Source of the DNA: Pithys albifrons albifrons
Lineage: Eukaryota > Chordata > Aves > Passeriformes > Thamnophilidae
Length of the DNA stretch: 64,000 nucleotides
Reading direction: 5' to 3'
NCBI RefSeq assembly: GCF_047495875.1
Contig: NC_092497.1
Coordinates: 67,068,992-67,132,991, forward strand
Part shown: piece after piece, positions 34,374 through 47,425 of the stretch
How positions within the stretch are numbered: position 1 is the stretch's first letter
Layout: every line of letters begins with the position of its first letter
Translations under genes and position numbers: made by a program
The notes under the pieces: model-generated
Seen by the model: the letters and a program-made list of their open reading frames with translations, nothing else
What the model was told of the DNA's origin: nothing
The model's database searches: none

Positions 34374-34893
34374 TGTAATGGTTTGACCCATGGCTTCCTC
34401 AGTAACCATTGTATCTAAGGAAGTTGCAAGTATTCCACACGTGTCTTCCACATAGCAGGGTGAGAGTAGTTTTTTGTTTTCTTCTCTCTTGGCCGAGGAG
34501 CTGGTGGGAGGTGGTTGGAGTCTGGTCCCTCCGGTTGTTGGTGGTTCTCCTGTCCTGGGTGAGATTGTTTCATTCTTGTTCCCCTTCCTTGAGGTTTTTA
34601 ATTGTGTTTATTTTGATTCATTCGGTTTCTTTAGGTTGGGTTGGTGTCCTCCCTATTTTTCAGCTAATCAATTCCCTTTTCTCCCTTCCCCTCTCCCCTG
34701 GGGGTGGGATCCTATGCATTGTGTATACAGTGTGGTTTGTGAATGTTAGAAAATATATTCTTTTTATTCAGTTTAGTTTCGTTAGCGTGCAATTCTTTTC
34801 AGTGGTTTTTTTTCCCTTTCCTTTGCTGGGAAGGTTCTGGGGGGTAAGGGGGGTCAGTCCAGGGTTGGCAACAGCTAGGCCAAACCTGCAACA
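34374..34893 (+). repeat. 3' LTR
   Basis: A 520-bp copy of the 5' LTR, from TGTAATGG to GCAACA. By eye it differs from the 5' LTR at about 20 positions, mostly transitions, with a deletion in the AT-rich part after 34756 and a small difference in a T run near 34806-34815. The first two thirds are almost identical. Confidence 0.95.
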
Positions 34894-34898
34894 ACTAT
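34894..34898. repeat. 3' target-site duplication (ACTAT)
   Basis: Exact repeat of the five bases before the 5' LTR. Confidence 0.92.
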
Positions 34899-37309
34899 AA
34901 AAAGTATCAAATGATAATTGTTTCCATTATACAATACGTAAGATGAATTTTCTAACTTCTTATCTAATATAGTCAAGATGCATCTGTGGGAGAGTGGTAG
35001 AGTTTGTTTTTAGTTTGTTCTGTTCCCACCTAGAGATCAGATCTATGAATTCTCTGTTGTTTTATGCTATTTGCTGTCAGACTTCAAAATACGTTTATGT
35101 TTGCAATTATGTATTTCCACAAAATCTACAATTGCCAAAAAATATTTGCATCATGTGAGAAGAAAAATTTATGAAATCTCTACAGCACAAAAATGAAGAA
35201 GTCATTTTAGTACAAAAACCAGACACTGTACGCTTCAAAGGAAAATAGAAAATCAGATATCAAAATTTCATTTAAAGAACAGATGTGAATTTAAGACATT
35301 AAAACTCTCATAATCCACCTGAGAATGAGATAATCCTGAATACTACTGAATGTTATTTTAGAGCTAAGTAAAGTGGCCCATTGCAGCAAATCATGGTTGC
35401 AGTTGTCACAATAATGGCTAAAGAAGGACAGAGATATAGAATGTTTTAATGACTAATGAATACCATCTTATCATTAAGATGAATGGATTGCCTTTTTTTA
35501 AATCACTGAATGCAAAATTAAAATATCACAGTATTTTATTCATACTTAGAAAATTCTCACCTGTCTGGGGAGAAATATCTGATACAAGGGAAGTAAAATT
35601 ACTGCTTCTCTGCAGTTTCCTAATTCTTAGGGTCATTACAAAATAGTGAGATTCTCTGATACAAAAGCAATAGGAGGACTTAATTTTCTTATGCCCAGAG
35701 GATTCATTCCCTCTAGTAAATATTTGACTGACAGCACTATCATGACAGTGCTTGTTCCTGATTGCCTCAAAATAGTACATCAGAAGCAGATGACAGAGTT
35801 CATTTTCATGGTTCAGTGTGTGGGACAGAGAAGAAGGAGTCCATTTCAGGAGTTGCTTTCAAAAGGAACAACTTGTACAGTTTTCATCACATATTTTTCC
35901 ACAGCAAATTCTAATGGAGGATTCAGGTCTATAAGATTTGGGAGACTCCCAAATCCAAATACGACTTCTAGTGAAGTCTGTTATTATCCCTAGACAGATA
36001 TGAAAGGATGTACGGGGTAGTCTCAAATGGCCAGGGAAACTTTAACGATGTAAGAATGAGATACCAGAGATCAAATATCTATTCCCATTGAATTTCCTTT
36101 AAGAAATGCCTACAATATAAGTAGCTAAAAGCTGCACTCTGAAAACACAATGGAAATAAACTCATTGGGGACTTTTTCTTCACTAAATAGAGTGATCATA
36201 TGATGAGGACTTCTTCTCTCCTCTGACATGTGGTTAAATTACACTGACATCCCCACACAACCTGCCACCTTACAAGAGTCAGAACACTGTTCCTTTTGTG
36301 TCTCATAAAGAAATGCAAAAGGATTGACAAAATCTGCCAATTCAGACAAAAACAATCTCTCAGGAAAAATGTAAAAAAATAATTACAGAGTATTATTGCA
36401 GTAGAAAGGTGGTGGGATACATTTAATAACTGTTTATGTAAACTAAAAATAAAAACATATTTGCACTTCAATGTATAAATTCCAGTCAATACACTTAGTT
36501 CTTATGTGCTTTAGAAAAAAAGGTAATAAGGTCAAGGAAAAGAGAAGCATGCATAATTTTGAATTTTCTAACTGAGGAACTCATGTCTTTGACTTTCAAA
36601 TGTGATGAGCTTTGATAGACTCTGTGCACTTCATCCCACCTGCAGTTTCTTGGATTCATGCCTTGATTTGTGTCAACTGATTCACTGCCTTTTTATGAAG
36701 GTGTTCAAATATACAGCACCTTAATTAACTACCCAAGGTTTCCTTCTCATTATGTGAGATAGAAAAACCCACTAAGTCACTGAACATCAGTCATTACTTG
36801 AGAGCTCCTGTACTTATGTGGATGAGGGTGAGGATGGCGATTGATTTATCACTATTTTAATGGATACTTGACCTGTGAGTCAATACAAATGTCTCACTCA
36901 GTGGTGGCAAAGGGCAAGTGATCCAATTATGTCAACACAATGGACTAATACAGGTATTCTGGTTTCCTCTGATTTCCCGAGAGAGATGTTAAAACTTCTA
37001 ATGCTTGATATTTAGTAAATTTGCTAGTTAAGAAAAGCTTAAAGTAACAGGGATATCATCAAACTCAAAAAACCTAATGACTTAACATCATTTCACCATT
37101 CCTTAAGTACTGTCAAGATGAATTTACAAAGAAAAAGAAAAGAAAGAAAACAAATAATATGGCTTATATGTAGATATAATTTTCCAGGGCTTCTTCATTT
37201 TTGGCAAGATATTGAACTCATTCAAGAGCACTTTTCAATTTTCAAATACCTTCTGTACAAACCACTGAATGATTTAAAAAATATTACACGTTAAACCACG
37301 TGGATTACA
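34899..37309. other. A+T-rich non-coding stretch
   Basis: No gene recognised. A 115-codon frame at 35646-35993 starts at a non-ATG codon and has no motif. I see nothing else. Confidence 0.5.
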
Positions 37310-38600
37310 TAAAAATTTTATTTATTATATTTTGAAATTTTTACTACACAATACAAAAAATGAAAAAGGGAAGAAGTAACCAACTTTATGTGTGAACAAG
37401 ATGAACTCTCTGGACCAGAGTGAGATTGACAACCTGTAGTTTTCCAGATATTTCTGCTTGCTCTCTTGGAGACCGGAGGAACCTTTGCTTTCTTCCACCT
37501 ATGTGCTAGGTCCAGCAGCTCATCTTGCCTCTCTGGTTCCTTGATTGTGTCAAGAAGCTGTTGGCAACACACTTCAGAAACCCCCTGAATTCCTTGTGCC
37601 TTGCTCTGTTGTTCCTCCACCATAAACTGGGGTGAGTCAATTGTCCCATAAAGACAAGGTCCTATGAATGTGAAATTGTCTGAAGAAGGCATTATCTGCT
37701 TTTTCTTCATTGAGATGGTATGTAGCAGGCACTTATGACAGTATTTCCCAGTTTGGTCTGCATGCTAGTTTGGCTGGCCCATCACCCAGAGAAAGAACTC
37801 CATAAATCCAGCTCTCCTGTATGAAGGGCAACTCTCCTATCTTATTTTCCAGTCTGTCCTTCCCAAAGAACTTGTCTCTATCCATAGCAGTAGTCCAGCT
37901 ATTAAAGTCCTTAGTGTTTACATAATCTCTCATGTTTTGTTTTGGTTCACTGCTTGTTCATCAGATTGTTGACCATTCTTTCCATTCTTTCTTGTTCACA
38001 GATCAATACATTTGAGGTTTCCCAGGCTTGATAATAAAGACACTTTTCCCTACTTTGTTTGGTGGATCTCTTCTCTTCCAAGAAATACTAACAGGAGGTC
38101 ATATGGTCATCAAAAACTCTATTGCTAACAACAAATGTACAACCAGCTTTTTTTTTTTTCTAAGATTCATCCAATTGTTTGAAAGCCTTTCCCATTCACT
38201 AGCAAGACCAGGCAAAAGTCACCGGGCACCAAGCTCTTCTTCTTATTCCCTGGAGATGTGTGTTTACTACTTAAAAAGTCCTATCTCCCACATTGTTGCT
38301 AATGCCTATATGGAGAAGAAATGTGGCCTAATAGTCTGACCAATTGTCAAGCTGAACAAACCTGTTCAGCCCATCCAAGACATTCTAGACCAAAACTCTC
38401 AGCATACAGTAGATGACCCCTGATAACAAAGTGAGTCAGTTCAGTAGCCTGCACCATCACAACAGAAAGTTTCCCATCACCATTTTTGCTCTATCCTGTC
38501 AGTGCTGTCAGAGGTCTCAGGCACAGACAGATCAGAGTCTTTATCGGGCAGAACTCCCTGTCCTTGCCTGTGCTGGATCCCCAAATCTGTCTCCTTTTTT
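37310..38600 (-). pseudogene. Unidentified coding-like remnant, possible processed pseudogene
   Basis: On the minus strand several adjacent stretches read like ordinary protein, in shifting frames: about 38540-38475 (DKDSDLSVPETSDSTDRIEQ), 37933-37733 (starts MRDYVNTKDFNSWTTAMD; includes PFIQESWIYGVLSLGDGPAK), and 37710-37318 (130 codons; includes QQLLDTIKEPERQDELLDLA). Composition is more balanced than in the flanks. The pieces are collinear and broken by stops and frameshifts, which fits an old intronless retrocopy of a host gene or the coding part of an unknown repeat. I do not recognise the parent protein and saw no clear poly(A) trace. Confidence 0.35.
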
Positions 38601-41600
38601 TGATGCAGCTTGGAGGTTCAAGCTCTTGCAGTGCAGTGTCTTAAGAGGCATGTAGTCGGCTGACCTTCTTCAACAGCTTCATTGCTGTTGTTGCAAACCC
38701 CCTATGAGTGCACGCTTCCTCCAAGTGCAGACTTCTGCCTCTAGTCCCAGCAAGAGGTCCCAGAGCTCAATGCAGTTTCTGAGCTGCAGTCCTACACCCT
38801 CCCAAAGGAGCTTACACTGGGTATAGGGCTCTGAACTGCCTGTGTATGCTGCCAGGAAACCCAGCCCACCATTATTGTGGCACAAACTCAGACTTCAGAA
38901 GACTATTTGCCTCCAACTCTGCACAAAATGCTGCCTCTGGGAGACAACTCTCTAAGCTGAAGCATTAAAGAGTGTAAGTTGCACTAGAATTCACTGCTAC
39001 AAAGCTACTTGATGTTGTCTTTTCAAAGCTCCCAAAATAGAACTTTACAAAATTCTGATGTGATTGGAAAGATACTTGGTTTCAGAGAAAAATAGGTCTT
39101 TAATTTTTCTATGATTCATAGGAGGACACTCATAGAAAATGTTGCTGTATTCAACTGTTGTGTTAGAAAATTCACTTTATTTGGCCTTCTTCAATCTTTT
39201 AAAATATATAGTGGTAGAAACCACAAAACTAAGTTAATGACAAACTACTGTAACTTAATAGGTTTCCATTCTAGAACAACATAGGCATTAAAGGTTTTAA
39301 AAAACAGCCTCCGAATTTTCAGATTTCTAATAGAAGAAGAAACAAAAGCCGCCTAGGAAATGTGTTTTTGAGGAAATACAGCAGACAGAAATGAACACTT
39401 AGTTACTGCAATGATTCATGTAGTAAAGACAACAAAAGTCTTACAATGAATACAGAGTCAGTTCTTTCCCACAGGGTCTGTTGTTGTAAAGAGACTTTAG
39501 CCCATCAACAGGTTGGTATGATTTTCTGAAGGTAAATGTACAAAACTAGGAGTTGAATTAAATGCTGAAAATGCTAAATAACCATAAAGGGGGAAAGAGT
39601 AAATGGTAAACTACTTTTGAAAAATACATTACCAGAAGGTAAAAGTGTTGAAGAAAGAAGTTAAAATACTCATTATAAATGAATATAAATGTATTTGTAA
39701 CAAAACTAGATATTGAGATAGTTATGTATATGCTGTCAGGGACATTCATCAACAGTTGCTGCCTGATCCTCTGTGCCTTATAGTAACTAGCCATCATCAA
39801 CACACCCTCACTGGTGTCTACAAAGCCTGTTCTTCTATACAAATTTGTCAGTTTGTTGAAGAGATTTTGTCACAGATAAAAAAAATTGGAAAATTATATG
39901 AATCCAGAGTGAGTCAAGAAATTTTCACAATTTGGCTGGCAACATTTTTCCTATTCAGCTTCAGAAGACAAAACCTAGTTTCTAAAACGCTCTGGGAATT
40001 ACTCAGCCCTTGGAAAAATATTCACATGGAGTGAATGAAACTATGTAACACGCAAATAATAAGATTGCATATTAAATCTGTCTATAACAGCCTCACTTTA
40101 TGCTGATGCTTATTTGGAAGGTAGTCCCTATTTTTTCTATATAATTAAAAAAACCCTCCAGACCTACAAGCGTCCAGAAACAGAACCATGCTTATCAGAA
40201 ATAATTTGACTATTCCTTTTTTGGTTTTCATTTTCATTTTAAAAGATAGAATGGAACTTGTATTCTGCACAGAATGGAATACACTGTAGGCTAAAAATAC
40301 AATGGTTCTTCAGATAATTTTAATGGAAAGTGCTGTGAAGAAAAAAAAAACATAAAACTGTGCAGAACAATTAGCTGTAAATCAAAATGTGACCAGATTG
40401 TGTTATAAGAACAGATGATGTAACCGGGTCTTCATTTCTGGGGTCTGAGATTTAGTATCTTAAATCATGAGTATAGATGAGTTATTTAGTCAGATTCTAG
40501 CATTCATCTGTTTTGTGTAAAGTTCATCTGGAGCTATTTAAACCTTAATGTTCAGATGAGGTACAAGAGTCTGACATTAATAACCACATATAATTATTTA
40601 CGGGACACTAGATAAGCCTTGAAAATCTTAATCTGGAAATTAGTCAACCTTTCTATTGTTTGAAAACTTCAGTCATGGGTATATAATGTCCATGTTTTGG
40701 GCACTGTGTTATTGCCACATTAAAGACATTTTTCCTCCAGCCTTCAAAACCTTAAGTCTGTTGCTGAAGAAATGTTTAAAGATGAAACAGGATACACCTG
40801 ATTACAATACACTGAATTTTGTTTACAGCCTAAAATGCTGCCAGAAATAGCCATTTTGAAGGGGGTTTTGTGTATTGTTTACCTTAATTTCCTTTAGGCT
40901 TACTCTATTTTAAGTAGGAGAAAACAAAATATTTTTAGCAAGACTAAGGCTAAAATTGTGTTATTACTGCCAAATAACACTTCTTTAAGAAAATGTTTAT
41001 TAATTTCAGTGTGATACTGTAAGTTGATACTTATTTTCACTGAAGCTTTGTTGACATATTTATTACTTAGGATATCTGGGACTTGTTTTCACTGCTTTTA
41101 CCATTAGAAACCCCTATGAAGGCCTACCTAGTGAGAAATAGTTGCAGCAACTGAGATAAAATGTGAAGACACTATCTTGAAAACACTCTTGCATTTGCAG
41201 ATTTTGCATTTTGTTCTTTTCTGATATTTGCAACTGAAAAACAGAGTTTATAGTCTAGCCCAGAGCCTGTAAACCACATTATCATTCAGGGAAAATATCT
41301 TCTCCTTCAAATCTGGAAAACAGCACTTTTGAACTGATTGCTTAATTACTTCATCCACCCCCAAATGAAGATATTACTCTTCAGTACAGCTGGTCACAAA
41401 TGCAATGCAACCAGCTCTTCCCATGGAACTTGAAGATAAGAGCTGTGTTTTCAATGAATGTCTCCACAGAATATCAATGAAGTAAATTTTTGTGTTGTGT
41501 GTACAATAAACATACTACAAGAAATAACACATTTATACACACAGCATTTTCTGTGAATAATTTCTTTAATTCAATGGGAAAAACTGCTCACAAACTGCAT

Positions 41601-42494
41601 TATTAAAAATATTTGCCTTGATCAAATTTAAACTTTAATTATACAGGAAATAAACTTTAAAAAATAGATCTCATCTATAGTAAAGAATTACTGTTCCATT
41701 AATAATTGGAGTCAGAGGAATTGAACATTATACAGAAGTAAAACACTGCTAAACAAACTGATTCAATGAAGCAAAACACACCTGCTTTGCAAAGAAACAA
41801 AATCCTTTCCTGGCTCTTCCTGAGCCCCTTCTGAGAAAGCAGTTCTGATCTCACAAAACAAAATACTATGTATCTTGCTCTCGTTGAGAAGTTGTTGACC
41901 TCTGTGTAGGTCACCTGGCTTTAATAATAGTGTAAACATATCATGGTTAAGCTCCTCTGAAATGCAAATCCTTTCTCACCCTCTGAAGACTCTAGGTAAA
42001 TACCAACACAACAAATTCAGACAAAGTGCTGCATCAAGCAGATAAACAAATACCTGCTGGAAATGAAGGTTAGTACAGTAGCTTTACAGGAAATATGTGT
42101 GGAAGTTTGGTTAAAGATTATTGTTATCAGTTGGAGCAGGCAGTCCCAATTATATACACATCAGTAAAGTCACTCATTTCTTTGACAGCATGTTCCTCTA
42201 TATTAAAGCACATACAAAATTAAAAGATGAAATAACGACCAAAAAATTTAAAGAAAGTTTTCCACAAAGTGTAATTGTTTACTTAATTTATCCCAGCTCT
42301 ACCACTGACCGCAAAGGGGAAAGCACCACTGCTTACCATTCCTTCACTAACAAAATTGTCAGCTTTTTTCCCTTAGTAATTCTTTGATGGAATATCATGC
42401 AGATAGTCAACTTTTTCAGAAAAAAAATGACAATATTGAATATCTTCCTTTTTATTTTTTTCATATAATTTAAAAAACAAATTGAAGTCAGGCT

Positions 42495-42497
<3 letters not shown>

Positions 42498-42543
<46 letters not shown>
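42498..42543. repeat. (TA)n microsatellite
   Basis: About 23 uninterrupted TA dinucleotides. Confidence 0.95.
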
Positions 42544-42552
<9 letters not shown>

Positions 42553-43675
42553 TAGTTCCTACATCAACACTGATAAGATCTTAGGCAGCATTTGCTTTTT
42601 AAAATTACAAAAGACAGATACTTCAGAGAAGAAGAAAACTTTCTTCAAATCATTTATTGAAATTATACTCTAAAGCAAATAAACCAAAAGGATTTGCATT
42701 TAACTATTAACTTCAGTAAGGCTCAAAACTTCTGAATGGCAAGTTATTACTTTAGATATTGTCATTGGACCATTTTTAACACCTATTTTTTAAAAAAAAT
42801 TCTCTTAAATCCTGACACTGTAATAATTTTTTGTGGGTACAGTGCTTCATCCTGCTTCTTAAATCTAGGGTTCTCAGCATGTTAACATAAAAATAAAAAA
42901 AAAGTCAACATTATTTCAGTCATTTCTGCTAAGGCTGAAGGGTTTTATTTCAGATAGGGAATTCACATATATTTGTCAATAATCACTGTTCCTTAAGAGA
43001 TTTTTAGAACACCATAACCATGAGAATTATGAAGTTAGTTGTGACTAAATTTTCACAACTTATAAATTAAAACCCAGAAATTTTGATTTCTTGAAAAGTC
43101 AAGAGACCAAAGATGGAATAGGATTGCTGTTCAAAGGCAATTGCCAATATTATATTCCAGAGTCTTTATTCAGGTCTGGATTCATAAAAAGTACATAGAG
43201 TGTAGAATGTCTCTTTTTGTTGCAGTAAAAAATGGGAATGCTTAGCCAACCAGATGATTTGCAAGTTCTTCACTTGTTTAACAATAAATGGATTAACCTT
43301 GTAAAGAGTTTAGAATCATGACTTTGATTTAACTAGAAACATATAAAATTGTTAGAAAGATCCTGTAGAAATTTTTATACAATTACTAAACTTCTACTTT
43401 GCTACTGCTACTACCACTAATTTTTTTATAGATGTGTATTTGTTTTTGAACACCAAGAAGCAGCAGGCAAGGGAGTACCAGAAATCTGATAATGCCAGAC
43501 AATTCTTTGTGGAACAGTGACTGCTGTGTTGATGAAGTGTAAATGTTAAACCTACACCTTATCATGGGAAAAGACTACCTGGATCTCTGAGTGTACCTTC
43601 AGGACAAGAGAAAACCTCTCTTTGACACCTCATAGAGATCCTAAGTAAAGAAAACATCTCTTATCAGCAGAGCAC

Positions 43676-43733
43676 TTTTTTTGTTTTGTTTTGGAGGTTT
43701 TTTTTGGTTTTGTTTTTTTTTTTTTTTTTTTTA
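43676..43733. repeat. T-rich low-complexity tract
   Basis: T runs interrupted by G (TTTTG units), ending in an uninterrupted run of about 20 T. It could be the reverse of an A-rich retroelement tail, but no adjacent element is recognisable. Confidence 0.8.
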
Positions 43734-46211
43734 GTATTAGGTATGAATCTCTCCATGTAGCAGACTTACAAATGTATCTCATCATGTTGCTGTATTATTT
43801 TAGACAATAATGTACCTTAGTTTTAAAGATTACTGATTAAAAATATATTTCCCTTTGCAAAAGACTCAAAGCATTAGGAAAAACAGTGTGGCCATGGCTG
43901 GCCAACTCATGTGAGCTAATTTACTTATTGCAGGAGTGATAGAAACTTTCATTAATAAAGGATCTCAGCACTGTGCTACTTTATGCCAAGAAAATGCCAG
44001 AGCTATCTGATCACATTTTGAAAAGAAGAGAAAGAGAAGAGGAAGAAGAAATGAAGGGAGACTGAAAGGACAGCTGAAAGGGAGTCAGGAAGTAAGTTAG
44101 GAAAGGAAGGAAGAAAGATTGGTGATCATAAAACTTACTATAATGCATGACATTAGGGGGATTAACTAAACAGATAGATTTGAATTGTATTCTTAATAGC
44201 TAATTAACTTGATACAAAAATATGTACCTTTAACAGAAAAACTGAAAATATAAATATATCCTCTAGCATAATTTCTTACATTTTCAATCAGACCAGCCAT
44301 TACGCTTTCTTTGTTTCTCTTGGCTTTTTCCCCTGCATCTTCTGCTTCTATCTTTTGTATTTCTAATGAGAAAATTTCTATACTCTCAGTTTTGAGCTTT
44401 TTTCCTGGTATCAACTTCACTCTCATTCAAGCTGCTATTCTCTTCCTTTTTTTTTAACCTGAATAAAGCTCTCATTTTTCTATTTCATGCATGTATTGTA
44501 TATCGTTGAGAGGAACATCTCAGGTTACTGAATAACAGGGCATGCTATTACAGCCAACTGAGCTATATAAAACCTCTCATAAAAATATCAGTTTGTTTTA
44601 CAATCCATTAGATTATTATTCCTATAGAATGCTGTTCTTTAACCACTGATGTTTAGAAATCTTCACATTTTTCAGCTTATACATTCTCTGAGGAAGATTC
44701 CAATGTACTTGTACAGTAGCAACTTTTGGATTTCCACTAAACCAAATATTTCTAGAGAATTCTTCAAAGTTAAAAGCTAAAATTTTTTAGTCTCCTTCCT
44801 TTATTTAACAGTTTTCTTGCATCTTTTAAATTAACCTCTCAACATCTCTTTTCACAAGACCACAGGTCTGCCCAGAGTTTTAGTTCAAATTCTTACAAGT
44901 ACAAATAAAATTGAAATACTTCCCTAATCCTTTCAGTCAAATTTGTATTTGCCTGCTCTTAAGCTGCAACAATCATGTTGTGGCACTTACATAATAAGGT
45001 AAGGATATACTTTTGTCTTCTGTAATTTCTACTTGATGGGACTTAAAAAGGAAATGCCTGCTCATTTCTTTTTCTCAGCTTGTCCATCAAATTATTGTCA
45101 TGCTGACTATTTTTTTTGAAATAAGATCATGAATCCATGCTATACACAACCTAGAACACCAACTGATATCAACCAAAAATTCTGTGCAATTCATATATAT
45201 TTAATGGTTTAACCATGTTATGTCTGAGTAACTTCTTTCAGAGGCTTCTCAGGAGAGTATTTAATTATTATGATTTTCTTAAAAAAATGAAGCAATATAT
45301 TTTGCTAAAGTCTCAGAGTTATAAGTGTCTGCATTTCCTTGATGTCTCAACCTTCAGACACCAGGAAAAGAAAATCCACAAAATGAAAGCCTGAGGCAGA
45401 CACACACAGTGGGAAAAAGACAATCTATCCCAAGGTTAAATTCTGGAAAACAATACAGTAATACAAGTGTAACAACAAGCACAAAGTTACTGTAATATTA
45501 CACAGAGGTGTTCACTCATATATAACTTCAGACCACACAGTTTCCTAAAGTTCTATTCAAATGGCATGGAAAATACTTTCAAATGTAATAAATTAGTATC
45601 TCTAACTTAGTATGACAGAATCCACTGTTTACAGCTTATTTGTATTTGGCGCTTACAATTTAGAATTGAACAAATGAGTGCATGACTTCATATTTTGATA
45701 ACTTAGTGCCTGTTAAACCAATAAGAAAGACTTTATATTGGTTTCTCAAGGAGAAATGATCAAAGCATGAGGAGAAACAGAAGCCTCAATGGCACTGTGA
45801 AAGTATAGGGGACATTACATATCTGTGAATCTGAGGACCCCATTGCTGTCTTGGAAGGTTTTTGCTCCTGTTAGGCTTATATCTGGGATGGTGTGGAGAA
45901 AATGTTGAGGATCAGGAAACCTTATGCTGTTAGTCCTTTGTGATAATCTACATGGACATCAGCAATGCTCTTGGATTGAACCTTCTCATGATAGGAGAGA
46001 TTGCAGAGCTCTGAGGATGATATCACGCAGAGGCAAGGGTGATATCACCTGAATTTTACAGTGAAGAGGTTACACGTCAAGTGCACTTATGCAAATGTAT
46101 GTACATTGGGAGACAGGAGGGATAAGAAACCTGTGAACACCTATGATTTCCCTTGGACTAAAGAAATGTGGTTAAGATGACTCTCAGGGCTGGACTGGAG
46201 TGTGGTGATGA

Positions 46212-46577
46212 ATGGAAGAGGGCTTTCTATGGGGGACAAGCAAAAAGGTGAAGAGGAAGGAGGAGATTAGCACAGGGAGAGAGCTAAGTGATGAGAACAC
46301 AGAATGGGTTCTGGACCCATGGAATACTTACTGGGAAAATCAGAGGACAGGTGATCATGACAGACACTGTAAAGGGTGTCTGGTACAGGTTACCAGGATC
46401 AATAAAAGCAAATTGATCAAATCTCTTCAGACATTGGAAGGAAGGTATGTAAAACCATTGGTCTTTGAAGACGTAGGCTTCCCTAGTATCTGTGAGAAGG
46501 GCAATGGGATAGGCACAAGTAATACAGATGATTCGGAGCTGGCTAGACAAGTCAAACTTCTTAAACGTGTTGACTAG
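46212..46577 (+). other. 121-codon ORF of unknown status
   Basis: An ATG-initiated frame with balanced amino-acid use (for example LDPWNTYWENQRTGDHD, LVFEDVGFPSICEKGN), unlike the Ile/Phe/Lys-rich chance frames nearby. It lies in a locally less A+T-rich region (about 45780-46930). I recognise no domain and no splice or promoter context. It may be part of an old unclassified repeat, or chance. Confidence 0.2.
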
Positions 46578-47019
46578 CATCCCACTGGACATGAGCTCTC
46601 TCAGTTCCTGCCTAAGCTAATGTAGGTATATCTCTGACTTCTCCACCTTTGTCTCCTGAACAAGCCTTGAACCTGTGTTTGAGTGGTTCTTTCAGCCCTG
46701 TCTCTGACTCTTGTTTTTCCTACACCTCCTAAATCATCCTTGATCTGATTAATCCCTTGCCTGAGACTGTCCAGAGACTCATTGCCATCACTACCCTGCT
46801 CAGCTCACCTGTTGGGTGAGGATTGGAGTTGCAGTCCACAGGGAGGGTCCTATTTAACTTGGGACCACCTCCAGCTGCTGGTTTATCATCTGCTGAAGGC
46901 AGTCCTGTATTCACAATGTACTGATGAGTTCAGTCATTCATAAACAAAGTGGATGTGGCTAAAAAGATCAGGGCATGCTAGAATTTACTATGAACCAGCT
47001 AAAGCAATTAGCATTTATA

Positions 47020-47425
47020 CAAGAAAAAGTGGTGAATGCTGGGTTTGTGCAGCCTAGGAAAGAGTTTTTTGGGGTGAAATATTATTGCTATCCACAAATA
47101 CTTGTTGAAAAGATGTAGAGAAGACAGAGTCAATCTCTGTTTTAAGATGTGCAAAGAAAGAGCTAATGGGCAGAAGTGGCAACACAGGAAGTTTTCCTAA
47201 GATATTAGGAAAAATTTTTCACCATCAGAATAGCTGAATAGTAGAGAAAGTTGCACAGACAGTTTGTGAGTTGCACAGAGAGAACAGAGATTCTTGAAGA
47301 TAGCCAAGTCCTGCTTGAGCTGAGCCGAACAGGATCTGATATATCTGGACTGGCTGTGAGCTAGGAGCTCATATGATCATCTACTGAGGTCTTTCCCCAA
47401 ATACATAATTCTATGACACTCTGAT
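47020..47425 (+). mobile_element. Ancient CR1 LINE 3' fragment
   Basis: A heavily diverged plus-strand CR1 3' end. Recognisable blocks are the AGCCTAGGAAAGAG block (CR1 AGCCTGGAGAAGAG), AGGAAGTTTTCCTAAGATATTAGG (CR1 GGAAGTTCCACCTAAACATGAGG-type block), and the closing TGAGGTCTTTCCCCA...ATTCTATGACACT. No frame remains. Confidence 0.7.

Larger units (their letters stand above)
26624..34893 (+). mobile_element. Endogenous retrovirus, complete env-less provirus (ERV-L-like)
   Basis: An 8.27-kb provirus with, in order, 5' LTR, tRNA-Gln primer-binding site, leader ORF, gag, pro, RT, RNase H, integrase, a short 3' region with a TA repeat, a polypurine tract and the 3' LTR. It is flanked by identical ACTAT repeats. 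No env-like frame exists between the integrase stop (34017) and the polypurine tract. The RT/IN sequence style, lack of env, 5-bp duplication and absence of Cys-His boxes in Gag fit class III (ERV-L/spuma-related) elements, but I could not run a phylogeny. The LTRs differ at about 20 positions by eye plus small indels, so the insertion is not recent. Stops and frameshifts make it defective. Confidence 0.95.
38601..46200. other. A+T-rich non-coding stretch with simple repeats
   Basis: About 7.6 kb without a recognisable gene. 38601-38960 is more G+C-rich and may belong with the coding-like remnant before it. It contains the (TA)n at 42498-42543, a T-rich tract at 43676-43733 and a purine-rich tract near 44020-44125. 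The part from about 45780 onward is more balanced in composition but not assignable to a family I know. Confidence 0.5.

Noticed and set aside
35646..35993. 115-codon plus-strand frame
   Set aside because: Starts at GTG, no motif, and lies in ordinary A+T-rich sequence.
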